A DNA stretch of 12,051 bases from JALOAT01 sp041677345 (GTDB lineage: Bacteria > Pseudomonadota > Gammaproteobacteria > Thiohalomonadales > Thiohalomonadaceae), in contig JBAYQE010000079.1 in the NCBI GenBank assembly GCA_041677345.1, positions 1-12,051 on the forward strand, given 5' to 3'. A model generated the notes under the pieces. That model saw only the letters and a program-made list of their open reading frames with translations, was not told where the DNA came from and did no database searches. The translations under genes were made by a program, and so were the position numbers. Positions 5,484 to 12,051 of the stretch are shown one piece after another. The stretch's first letter is position 1. Each line of letters starts with the position of its first letter.

Positions 5484-7021
5484 CACGCGCGCTCCTTTCC
5501 ATGGCCGCCGCCGCCCGGCGTGAAGATGGTAAGGCGGTCGCCCGTCGCCACGCTCAGGCAGGCCTTGCCAGGCAGCGGTTTTCCGTTCAGATGGTTTTCG
5601 CCGGGTGCACCGGGCTCGCCGCCGGCCAGGCCCCACGGCGCATGACGGCGGCGTTCCGTGAGCAGTGTGACCTGTGTGGGCGCGAGAAATTCGTATTCAC
5701 GCACCAGGCCGTCACCACCGCAACGCGCACCGCGGCCGCCCGAGCCGCGCCGGATGGCATAGCGGGTCACACGCAGGGGATAACGGCTTTCCAGCACCTC
5801 CACCGGGGTGTTGAGGGTGTTGGTCATGTGCGTCTGCACCGCCGACAGGCCCCCGCCGCGTACACCGGCGCCCATGCCGCCACCGATGGTTTCGTAGTAG
5901 TCCCACGTCTGCGCACTGCGCGCACCCATGGCCACATTGTTCATGGAGCCGTGGCTTGCCGCCGGGATGAACCCCGGTAGCGCCTGGGCCAGCGCGCCGC
6001 AGATCACGTCCACGATGCGGGTGCTGGTCTCCACATTGCCTGCGGCTACCGCGGCCGGGCGGCGCGCGTTCACCAGGCAACCCTCGGGGGCGGTGAGGGT
6101 GATGGGCCGGAAACTGCCGGCACAGGCGGGCGTGTAGGCGGGCATGAGACAGCGGAACACGTAATAGACAGCCGCAGCGGCCACCGACAGCGGGCAGTTC
6201 ACGTTGCCGGGAATCTGCGGCGCGGTACCCGTGAAATCCACATGCACACCGGCTTGGTCCACGGTCACCTTCGCCTCGATGGCGATGTCTTGATGACCGA
6301 GGCCATCGTCGTCCAACACATCACGGAAGTGATACGTGCCCTGGGGCAGCCGTGCCAGTGCAGCGCGGGCCAGGCGCTCACCGTAGTCGTTCAGTTCCGC
6401 GAGGCCTTCCAGATAGGCTTCGAGCCCCGTGGCGCGCACCAGTTCGCCCAGCCGCATCAGCCCGGTGCGGTTGGCGCTGAGCTGGGCGGCGAAGTCGCCG
6501 GCCAGTTCACCGGATTCGCCGGTGGCGCGGGTGATGGCATCGAGCACCTTCTCATCCAGCTCACCGCGGCGTACCAGCTTGGTGGGCGGGATGACCATGC
6601 CCTCCTCGTCCAGGCTGCGGGAGATAGGCATGGAGCCCGGGGTGCTGCCGCCCACGTTGGCGTGATGGGCGCGGTTGGCCACGAAACCGGCGATGCGATC
6701 GGCCACGAACAGGGGTGCAATGACGGTGATGTCGGGCAGGTGGGTACCGCCCAGGAAGGGGTCGTTGACCACCACCATGTCGCCCTCATGCCAGTCCATG
6801 CGGCCGACGATGCCCGCCATGGCGTAGGCCATGCTGCCCAGGTGTACGGGGATGTGTGCCGCCTGCGCACACAGCTCACCATGGGCGTCGAACACGGCAC
6901 AGGAAAAATCCAGGCGATCACGGATGTTGGGCGAGAAGGCGGCGCGCTTGAGGGCCGCCCCCATTTCGTTGCACACCGCCTCGATGCGGCTGGCGAACAG
7001 GCTGAGGGCGATGGGATCCAT
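5483..7021 (-). CDS. hydantoinase B/oxoprolinase family protein (HyuB-type subunit)
   Basis: The 512-residue product is a complete HyuB-type subunit. Members act with a HyuA-type ATPase subunit to hydrolyse cyclic amides (5-oxoproline, N-methylhydantoin) or, in related enzymes, to carboxylate ketones or acetone. Family landmarks: MDPIALSLFASRIEAVCNEMGAALKR at the N-terminus, SPNIRDRLDFSCAVFDAHGEL (about 30-50), NDPFLGGTHLPD (86-97), RAHHANVGGSTPGSMP (117-132), GNVNCPLS in the middle, and C-terminal TPGGGGHG. The ATG at 7021 matches the family start, but no clear Shine-Dalgarno precedes it. No HyuA-type gene lies on either side; upstream is a 328-bp gap and then fadL. The substrate cannot be told from the sequence. 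The BON lipoprotein follows with a one-base overlap. Confidence 0.9.
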   Translation of the reverse strand: MDPIALSLFASRIEAVCNEMGAALKRAAFSPNIRDRLDFSCAVFDAHGELCAQAAHIPVHLGSMAYAMAGIVGRMDWHEGDMVVVNDPFLGGTHLPDITVIAPLFVADRIAGFVANRAHHANVGGSTPGSMPISRSLDEEGMVIPPTKLVRRGELDEKVLDAITRATGESGELAGDFAAQLSANRTGLMRLGELVRATGLEAYLEGLAELNDYGERLARAALARLPQGTYHFRDVLDDDGLGHQDIAIEAKVTVDQAGVHVDFTGTAPQIPGNVNCPLSVAAAAVYYVFRCLMPAYTPACAGSFRPITLTAPEGCLVNARRPAAVAAGNVETSTRIVDVICGALAQALPGFIPAASHGSMNNVAMGARSAQTWDYYETIGGGMGAGVRGGGLSAVQTHMTNTLNTPVEVLESRYPLRVTRYAIRRGSGGRGARCGGDGLVREYEFLAPTQVTLLTERRRHAPWGLAGGEPGAPGENHLNGKPLPGKACLSVATGDRLTIFTPGGGGHGKERA

Positions 7022-7142
7022 GGCGGGATGTTAGCAGAGCGCGCGATGCCCAGGGCGGCGCCGATACGCAGGTGCGCGGCCGAACACAGCCCACGATTCC
7101 CGGCGCGGCGCTTGAAAACCCTCGCGGCCTGAACACCCTTCG

Positions 7143-7171
7143 GGCATAAAGCCACGCCTATGGCTGGTCAA
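7143..7171 (-). promoter_or_regulatory. candidate hyuB promoter
   Basis: On the minus strand TTGACC (complement of 7166-7171, five of six bases of the -35 consensus) is followed after exactly 17 bases by TATGCC (complement of 7143-7148), a weak -10 with three matches. It would give a leader of about 115 bases before the hyuB ATG. Confidence 0.35.
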
Positions 7172-7230
7172 GACCTGGCCGCAGGGGCCCTACCCCGTGA
7201 GCAAATGCCTGCCGAACCGACGACACAGGG

Positions 7231-7275
7231 CCACGGAGGACACGGAGGCAATGCATGCCCCGTGGCTCTCCGTGG
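7231..7275. repeat. nested inverted repeat of the CCACGGAG...CTCCGTGG type
   Basis: CCACGGAG (7231-7238) pairs with CTCCGTGG (7268-7275), CACGG (7241-7245) with CCGTG (7260-7264), and GGCA (7247-7250) with TGCC (7256-7259), giving one long interrupted stem. The left side also reads as a tandem CCACGGAGG ACACGGAGG. Related sequence occurs at 2797-2838 and 11941-11955, which marks a dispersed intergenic repeat family. Confidence 0.65.
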
Positions 7276-7349
7276 TTCATGTTTTATCCCGCCGTGATCG
7301 TCGTGTGTTTCACCTGCCGCGATACCCTACGAAACCGCAGCGGTAAGGC

Positions 7350-8657
7350 TCAGAAGCGGTAGCCGATGTTCATGCCGAAGGATCGCTCGGCCAGTGAAAT
7401 GGCAGCGCCAGGCAGCATGGGGTCATTGGACGGCGCGCGCATGCGCTTCTCCGGCACCAGCATGTAGTGGAAGCCCAGGTCCCAATGGCCGTTGAAGCGG
7501 TAATCGGCGCCCACGGTGTAGTGCTCTTCCACGATGGCGGGGAGGATCAGGTTGCGGCTCACCTCGTCCTCGTCAAACGGCGCCTCGGCGAAGTTGTAGC
7601 CGGCGCGCAGATTCAGGCGATCGGTCGCGGCCCAGGCGACGCCCAGGGCGTAGACGGTCTGATCGTCCCAGCCCGGGTCCATGGGAATGTCACCCGCAGG
7701 GCCCTTCACGGCCAGCTTGCCCATGGTGGCGGACCACTCGATCCAGCGCAGGTCGAAGGATACGGTGAGGGCATCGGTCGGGCGCACCGCCACGCCCAGG
7801 GAGAGTTGCTGAGGGTAGTCGAGATCCAGCTCGTAGCGACCGCCAGGCAGCGGTGTGGAGGTGCCGGTGTTCGCATCGAAGGCGGTGATGTCGCCTTGCG
7901 ACAGGTTATATTCCAGCGGGTCGAAGGCCTGCTCGCTCTTGTAGTAGGCACCGACCGTCACCGACGGGCTGATGTCGTAGAGGGCACCCAGCGAGAAACC
8001 CATGCCGAAGGCACTGGCGCTGCGTGACAGGTCGAAATTGGACATGACCGTATCACCCACGCCATCGGCATTGGTGTCGGCCATCATGCGCTGCTTGAAG
8101 GCCACCGACTGGTAGTCGATGAGCACGGCGGCACCCACCGTGAGGCGGTCGTTCACGTTCCAGCCGAGCGCAGGCGCCATCTGCCAGAAGGCGATGCCGC
8201 TGTAGCCGTCCCAGTCCACGTTGGGTGACGGAATGCCCGGATTCGCCGCCATGATGCGCGTCGCCGGATAGTCCACCCCCATCCCCGAGGTACCGTACAT
8301 GCCGCCGCCAAAATAAACGGGGCTGTTGTCGTGCACCGGTGCGGTCCAGCCGATGGCTGGAATGCCGTACAGCTCGACGCTGCTGTCCTCACTGGCGCCA
8401 CCCAGACGCGCGAAGTCCACTTCACGCTCAGGCATGAAGGCCTCCATGGAAAAGTCGGCACGACGGCCGATGCGGGCGATGCCGGCGGGGTTTGCCACGG
8501 CAGTCATGGCACTGCCGGGGTTAGCGGTCACTGCGCCTGCAAGGCTTTTCTGGTAGGCGCCGACGCCGATGAGCTGATAACCGTTGGTGGCATGTGCAAG
8601 AGGACTCAGGGCGAGGCCCGCCAGCAAGGCGACGAGGCCCGGGTGAGGGTACGACAT
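7350..8657 (-). CDS. OmpP1/FadL family outer-membrane transporter
   Basis: FadL-type beta-barrels carry long-chain fatty acids and other hydrophobic molecules across the outer membrane. The 435-residue product has a Sec signal peptide with likely cleavage after Ala23 (SPLAHA-TNG). A plug-like N-terminus follows (NGYQLIGVGAYQKSLAGAVTANPGSAMTAVANPAG, about 25-59), with the family 'A..NPA' motif. Alternating beta strands make up the rest, and the chain ends in GYRF, a typical C-terminal beta-signal with terminal Phe. Two ATG codons are adjacent (8660 and 8657); AAAAGGAG leaves three bases to the first and six to the second, so the second is preferred. An Asp-rich DTNADGVGD stretch (194-202) looks like a calcium-binding loop. 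It diverges from sodB. The substrate is unknown, and hydrocarbons are possible. Confidence 0.92.
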   Translation of the reverse strand: MSYPHPGLVALLAGLALSPLAHATNGYQLIGVGAYQKSLAGAVTANPGSAMTAVANPAGIARIGRRADFSMEAFMPEREVDFARLGGASEDSSVELYGIPAIGWTAPVHDNSPVYFGGGMYGTSGMGVDYPATRIMAANPGIPSPNVDWDGYSGIAFWQMAPALGWNVNDRLTVGAAVLIDYQSVAFKQRMMADTNADGVGDTVMSNFDLSRSASAFGMGFSLGALYDISPSVTVGAYYKSEQAFDPLEYNLSQGDITAFDANTGTSTPLPGGRYELDLDYPQQLSLGVAVRPTDALTVSFDLRWIEWSATMGKLAVKGPAGDIPMDPGWDDQTVYALGVAWAATDRLNLRAGYNFAEAPFDEDEVSRNLILPAIVEEHYTVGADYRFNGHWDLGFHYMLVPEKRMRAPSNDPMLPGAAISLAERSFGMNIGYRF

Positions 8658-8662
8658 CATCT

Positions 8663-8727
8663 ACTCCTTTTGGATTGCTTCTAAATTGTTTAGTTATTTT
8701 GTATATTTTTGTTTCCGCGGATTCTAA
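8663..8727 (-). promoter_or_regulatory. AT-rich fadL leader/promoter with 13-bp palindrome
   Basis: About 60 bases of very AT-rich sequence stand out from the GC-rich surroundings just before fadL. They contain CTAAA-TTG-TTTAG (8681-8693), a perfect inverted repeat close to the Shine-Dalgarno. On the minus strand a weak TTAGAA-17-TATACA pair lies upstream of it (TATACA is the complement of 8700-8705). The palindrome would lie just downstream of the start of transcription, as an operator would. No regulator is identified. Confidence 0.35.
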
Positions 8728-8930
8728 TCGTCGCCCCCGAGCCGCGGCGATAGCCCGAATGGGACAGAAGTGCTTTGAATACCGCGGCCCCAAAGCCTTA
8801 ATCTTTCGCGGCTCGCTCTGGATTACCCCATACCGAAGGAACAGCGGGCGGAGCCTCTATGCTTACCCGCACGGTTCTCCGGTCTTTCGGGATTCCAAGC
8901 AACCAACAACACGGAAAATAGGAGCAATCC

Positions 8931-9512
8931 ATGAAGCACGTGCTGCCTGACCTGCCGTACGCCAAGAACGCCCTCGAGCCCCACATGTCTGCCGAGACCC
9001 TCGAGTTCCATCACGACAAGCACCATGCGACGTACGTGACCAACCTGAACAACCTCATTCCGGGCACGGAATTCGAGAACGCCGCGCTGGAGGAGATCAT
9101 CCGCAAGGCCCCGGCGGGCGGCATCTTCAACAATGGTGCCCAAGTGTGGAATCACAGCTTCTTCTGGAACTGCATGGCCCCCAACGGCGGCGGTGAACCC
9201 CAGGGCGCCCTGGCAGACGCCATCAACAAGGCGTTCGGCGGCTTCGCCCAGTTCAAGGAGAAGTTCAGCCAGTCCGCTGCCACCAACTTCGGCTCCGGCT
9301 GGACCTGGCTGGTAAAGAACGCCGACGGCAGCGTTGAAATCGTCAACACCTCCAACGCCGGCAACCCCCTGCGCGACGGCAAGCAGCCGCTGCTGACGCT
9401 TGACGTGTGGGAACATGCCTATTACATCGACTATCGCAATGCACGCGCCAAGTTCATCGAGAACTTCTGGAACGTGGTGAACTGGGATTTCGTGGCGAAG
9501 AACTTCGCCTGA
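8931..9512 (+). CDS. sodB: iron superoxide dismutase
   Basis: SodB converts superoxide to oxygen and hydrogen peroxide in the cytosol. The 193-residue product matches E. coli SodB almost end to end. Metal ligands are His27 (LEFHHDKHH), His75 (QVWNHSFFWN), Asp158 and His162 (LDVWEHAYY). The iron form is indicated by Gln71 in GAQVWNH together with Ala in NTSNAGNPL, where manganese enzymes have Gly and Gln respectively. The start ATG is preceded by AGGAG with six bases of spacing. The 270-bp gap shared with the divergent fadL gene shows no convincing Fur box or sigma-70 promoter for sodB, so its control is unresolved. ArgD lies downstream on the same strand, separated by 284 bp and a terminator. 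Confidence 0.97.
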   Translation: MKHVLPDLPYAKNALEPHMSAETLEFHHDKHHATYVTNLNNLIPGTEFENAALEEIIRKAPAGGIFNNGAQVWNHSFFWNCMAPNGGGEPQGALADAINKAFGGFAQFKEKFSQSAATNFGSGWTWLVKNADGSVEIVNTSNAGNPLRDGKQPLLTLDVWEHAYYIDYRNARAKFIENFWNVVNWDFVAKNFA

Positions 9513-9556
9513 CGGGCGCCGGGCGTGCGGTGCTGAGGCGCGCACGCACACCGAGC

Positions 9557-9595
9557 CGGGCAAGGTGCCGGGCCTGCGGTCCGGTGCCTTGCCTG
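9557..9595 (+). terminator. stable hairpin downstream of sodB without T-run
   Basis: GGCAAGGTGCCGG (9559-9571) pairs with CCGGTGCCTTGCC (9581-9593) over 13 bp with two internal G-U pairs and a nine-base loop; pairing can extend to 9557/9595. No T-tract follows, so it is more likely a 3'-end protecting or Rho-assisted structure for the sodB mRNA than an intrinsic terminator. Confidence 0.45.
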
Positions 9596-9694
9596 CCGGC
9601 GAAGATGGGCGGGAGAGGCACGCCCCCGGGAACGCCGGGTGCCCCGACCCCCGCCTAACGTTTCCCGCCCCTTGCAATCCCCCCTCCTACGGCC

Positions 9695-9723
9695 TTTACC
9701 TGTCGGCCGTCTGATCCTAGAAT
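9695..9723 (+). promoter_or_regulatory. sigma-70-type promoter upstream of argD
   Basis: TTTACC (9695-9700, four of six) is followed after exactly 17 bases by TAGAAT (9718-9723, five of six). Transcription would begin near 9729-9733, only a few bases before the terminator hairpin at 9736. It is the best promoter-like sequence in the sodB-argD gap and the likely source of argD-argF transcription. Confidence 0.55.
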
Positions 9724-9735
9724 CGGGTGCTTACT

Positions 9736-9769
9736 GGCGGTTCCGCGCAGGAACTGCCTTTTTCTTTTT
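9736..9769 (+). terminator. intrinsic terminator just upstream of the argD start
   Basis: GGCGGTTCC (9736-9744) pairs with GGAACTGCC (9750-9758) over 9 bp with one G-U pair, a GCGCA loop, and an immediate TTTTTCTTTTT tract (9759-9769). This is a canonical Rho-independent terminator. It ends 18 bases before the argD Shine-Dalgarno (GGAG, 9788-9791), leaving no room for a separate argD promoter downstream of it. Confidence 0.8.
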
Positions 9770-9796
9770 CTGGTGTCGGAAAGACTTGGAGTACCT

Positions 9797-10981
9797 ATGG
9801 CGAATGCGTTGATGACCACCTACGCCTCGCTGCCCGTCGCGTTCGAACGCGGTGAAGGTGCGTGGCTATGGGATGACGCGGGCAGGAAATACCTCGATGC
9901 CTACTCCGGCGTTGCCGTGTGCAACCTCGGCCACGCCCACCCGGCGTTGGTCCGCGCCCTGAGCGAGCAGGCAGGCCGTCTGTGGCACACATCCAACGTC
10001 TACACCATCGCCAACCAGATCCGGCTGGCAGAACGCCTCACCGAGGTGGCCGGCATGGATCGCGCGTTCTTCTGCAACTCCGGGGCGGAGGCCAACGAGG
10101 CGGGCATCAAGCTGGCACGCCTGTACGGTCACAAAAAAGGCATCGATCACCCCCAGATCATCGTCATGGAGCGCAGTTTCCACGGCCGCACCCTGGCGAC
10201 GCTTTCCGCCACCGGCAACCGCAAGGTGCAGGCGGGCTTCGAGCCCCTCGTCACCGGATTCATCCGCGTACCCTATGACGATCTGGAGGCGGTGCGTACC
10301 GTCGCCCACAACGCCCACGGCATCGTCGCCGTGCTGGTGGAACCCGTGCAGGGTGAAGGCGGTGTGCGCGTGCCCCAACCCGGCTACCTGAAGGGGCTGC
10401 GCGAGATCTGTGATCAACACGGCTGGCTGCTCATGTTCGATGAAGTGCAGACGGGTATGGGCCGCACCGGTCAGTGGTTCGGCTTCCAACACGAAGACGT
10501 CGCGCCCGACGTATTGATGCTGGCCAAGGGTATCGGCAACGGCTTTCCCATGGGTGCGTGCCTGGCACGCGGTGAGGCCGCCGAAGTATTCCAGCCGGGC
10601 AATCACGCCACCACCTTCGGCGGTACACCGCTCGCCTGCGCCGTCGGCCTCGCCGTGCTGGACGTCATGCAGCAGGACAACCTGATCCCGCGCGTGGCAC
10701 AGCTTGGCGCGCGCATGCTGGACGGGCTCAAGCGTGAACTCGCCGAGGTCGCAGGCGTCACCGAGATCCGCGGCAAGGGACTGATGTTGGGCATCGAGCT
10801 GGAACGCCCGTGTGGAGAATTGGTCAAGCGCGCGCTCGACCAGGGACTGCTTCTGGGCGTCACTTACGACAATACCGTCCGCCTGCTGCCGCCCTTCGTG
10901 CTCACCGATGCGGAGGCGGACGACATCGTCAGCCGGGTCAGTGCACTGGTGCGCGCATTTCTCACGGAAGAGGCCGCCTGA
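9797..10981 (+). CDS. argD: acetylornithine aminotransferase (class III, PLP-dependent)
   Basis: ArgD transfers the amino group of glutamate to N-acetylglutamate semialdehyde, making N-acetylornithine; many homologues also serve as succinyldiaminopimelate aminotransferase in lysine synthesis. The 394-residue product carries the PLP-site elements: SGAEAN (95-100) for the phosphate, FDEVQTGMGRTG with Asp215, the Schiff-base Lys244 in LAKGIGNGFPMGA, and TTFGGTPLA (272-280). The frame is open to a GTG at 9773, but the ATG at 9797 is chosen because GGAG lies five bases before it and MANALMTTYASLPVAFERGEG fits the family start. ArgF follows after one base, so they form an operon. A terminator lies directly upstream, which suggests controlled read-through. 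No ARG-box-like operator was recognised. Confidence 0.94.
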   Translation: MANALMTTYASLPVAFERGEGAWLWDDAGRKYLDAYSGVAVCNLGHAHPALVRALSEQAGRLWHTSNVYTIANQIRLAERLTEVAGMDRAFFCNSGAEANEAGIKLARLYGHKKGIDHPQIIVMERSFHGRTLATLSATGNRKVQAGFEPLVTGFIRVPYDDLEAVRTVAHNAHGIVAVLVEPVQGEGGVRVPQPGYLKGLREICDQHGWLLMFDEVQTGMGRTGQWFGFQHEDVAPDVLMLAKGIGNGFPMGACLARGEAAEVFQPGNHATTFGGTPLACAVGLAVLDVMQQDNLIPRVAQLGARMLDGLKRELAEVAGVTEIRGKGLMLGIELERPCGELVKRALDQGLLLGVTYDNTVRLLPPFVLTDAEADDIVSRVSALVRAFLTEEAA

Positions 10982-10982
10982 A

Positions 10983-11894
<912 letters not shown>

Positions 11895-11940
11895 GCGGAC
11901 AAAAGCAACGCAAGCGGTACCAAAGGCAAAAGGCATTAAA

Positions 11941-11955
11941 CCACGGCGGACACGG
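11941..11955 (+). repeat. partial copy of the CCACGGAGGACACGG repeat
   Basis: CCACGGCGGACACGG differs from 7231-7245 at one of 15 positions. It lies 46 bp after argF and lacks the right-hand CTCCGTGG arm, so it is a partial or decayed member of the same dispersed family. Confidence 0.5.
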
Positions 11956-11984
11956 GGAAATCGCCTTTAGCCTGCGTAGGTCAA

Positions 11985-12051
11985 GTTGGCGCGTCAGCGC
12001 CTACGTGACATTTCCCACCGCCTTGTGTCACGTAGGCGCTGACGCGCCAAC
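11985..12051. repeat. perfect 26-bp inverted repeat at the right edge
   Basis: The 26 bases at 11985-12010 (starting GTTGGCGCGTCAGCGCC and ending ACGTGACA) are matched exactly in inverted order by 12026-12051, with a 15-base spacer. The second arm ends on the last base of the window, so the repeat may continue; GCGTAGGTCAA precedes the left arm and could be mirrored outside. It lies about 90 bp after argF. It is a REP-type element or a large terminator-like hairpin, without a T-run in view. Confidence 0.85.

Larger units (their letters stand above)
7022..7349. other. 328-bp intergenic region between hyuB and fadL
   Basis: No supported gene was found here. The region holds a candidate hyuB promoter (7143-7171) and a nested inverted repeat (7231-7275). 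I looked for remnants of a HyuA-type coding region upstream of hyuB and saw none of its motifs. No clear intrinsic terminator for fadL was found; ACCGC-T-GCGGT on the minus strand near 7333-7343 is too small and lacks a T-run. Confidence 0.6.

Noticed and set aside
5059..5502. 147-codon minus-strand frame overlapping the BON lipoprotein
   Set aside because: It is an Arg/Gly/Ala-rich alternative frame. The BON frame has a lipobox, a domain match and a strong ribosome-binding site.
7022..7349. Remnant of a hyuA gene upstream of hyuB
   Set aside because: No frame in this gap shows HyuA-type ATPase motifs; the open frames are short and compositionally biased.
8775..8815. TTGAAT-18-TAATCT as sodB promoter
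   Set aside because: The -10 matches only three of six bases and the -35 four of six at 18-bp spacing, so it is not better than chance. No Fur-like site supports it.
8823..9677. 284-codon open frame antisense to sodB
   Set aside because: It covers sodB completely, lacks recognisable domains and has no plausible start signal.
9695..9797. ARG-box operator or arginine-rich leader peptide before argD
   Set aside because: No paired ARG-box-like AT-rich palindrome and no short open frame with arginine codons could be seen in the leader.

Overview
The window is GC-rich, tightly packed chromosomal DNA that looks like a gammaproteobacterium. RNase T, the E. coli-type class II dihydroorotase, a Grx4-type glutaredoxin, Fe-superoxide dismutase and an argD-argF pair are all gammaproteobacterial in character. 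An amidotransferase of the N-acetylglutaminylglutamine amide (NAGGN) osmolyte type points to a pseudomonad or a halotolerant purple-sulfur relative (Chromatiales/Ectothiorhodospiraceae). The exact genus cannot be fixed from the sequence alone. From memory, pyrC, rnt, grxD and argF also lie near one another in Pseudomonas, so the block may be an old syntenic neighbourhood into which other genes have been placed. No tRNA, rRNA, CRISPR array, transposase or integrase was seen.

Layout. Positions 1-315 (minus) hold most of a DUF3301 membrane-anchored protein that runs off the left edge. It diverges from a small DUF2591/NinX-like gene at 487-813 (plus). Then come pyrC (848-1879, minus) and rnt (1969-2646, plus), which diverge from an 89-bp gap. 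Rnt converges on grxD (2868-3197, minus) across a cluster of REP-like inverted repeats. Upstream of grxD on the minus strand are a stand-alone NAGGN-type amidotransferase (3258-5057), a BON-domain lipoprotein (5163-5483) and a hydantoinase-B subunit (5483-7021); the last two overlap by one base. A 328-bp gap with another inverted repeat follows, then a FadL-type outer-membrane protein (7350-8657, minus). This diverges from sodB (8931-9512, plus), which is followed by argD (9797-10981) and argF (10983-11894). The window ends inside, or exactly at, a perfect 26-bp inverted repeat.

How the genes fit together. ArgD and ArgF are successive late steps of ornithine/arginine synthesis and are almost certainly co-transcribed (1 bp apart). 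PyrC is the third step of pyrimidine synthesis and, like ArgF, draws on carbamoyl phosphate metabolism. Grx4 and SodB both serve iron-sulfur and oxidative-stress physiology, and a partial IscR-type 1 site sits directly upstream of grxD. The amidotransferase and HyuB are each members of multi-gene systems whose usual partners are missing here.

The most useful leads are: a textbook intrinsic terminator just upstream of the argD ribosome-binding site, with a good promoter a few bases before it (possible attenuation or a tiny RNA); the candidate IscR site before grxD; the orphan NAGGN amidotransferase with a hairpin around its Shine-Dalgarno; and the HyuA-less HyuB coupled to a BON lipoprotein. 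Most of the window is ordinary housekeeping sequence, and I see no clear new multi-gene system.
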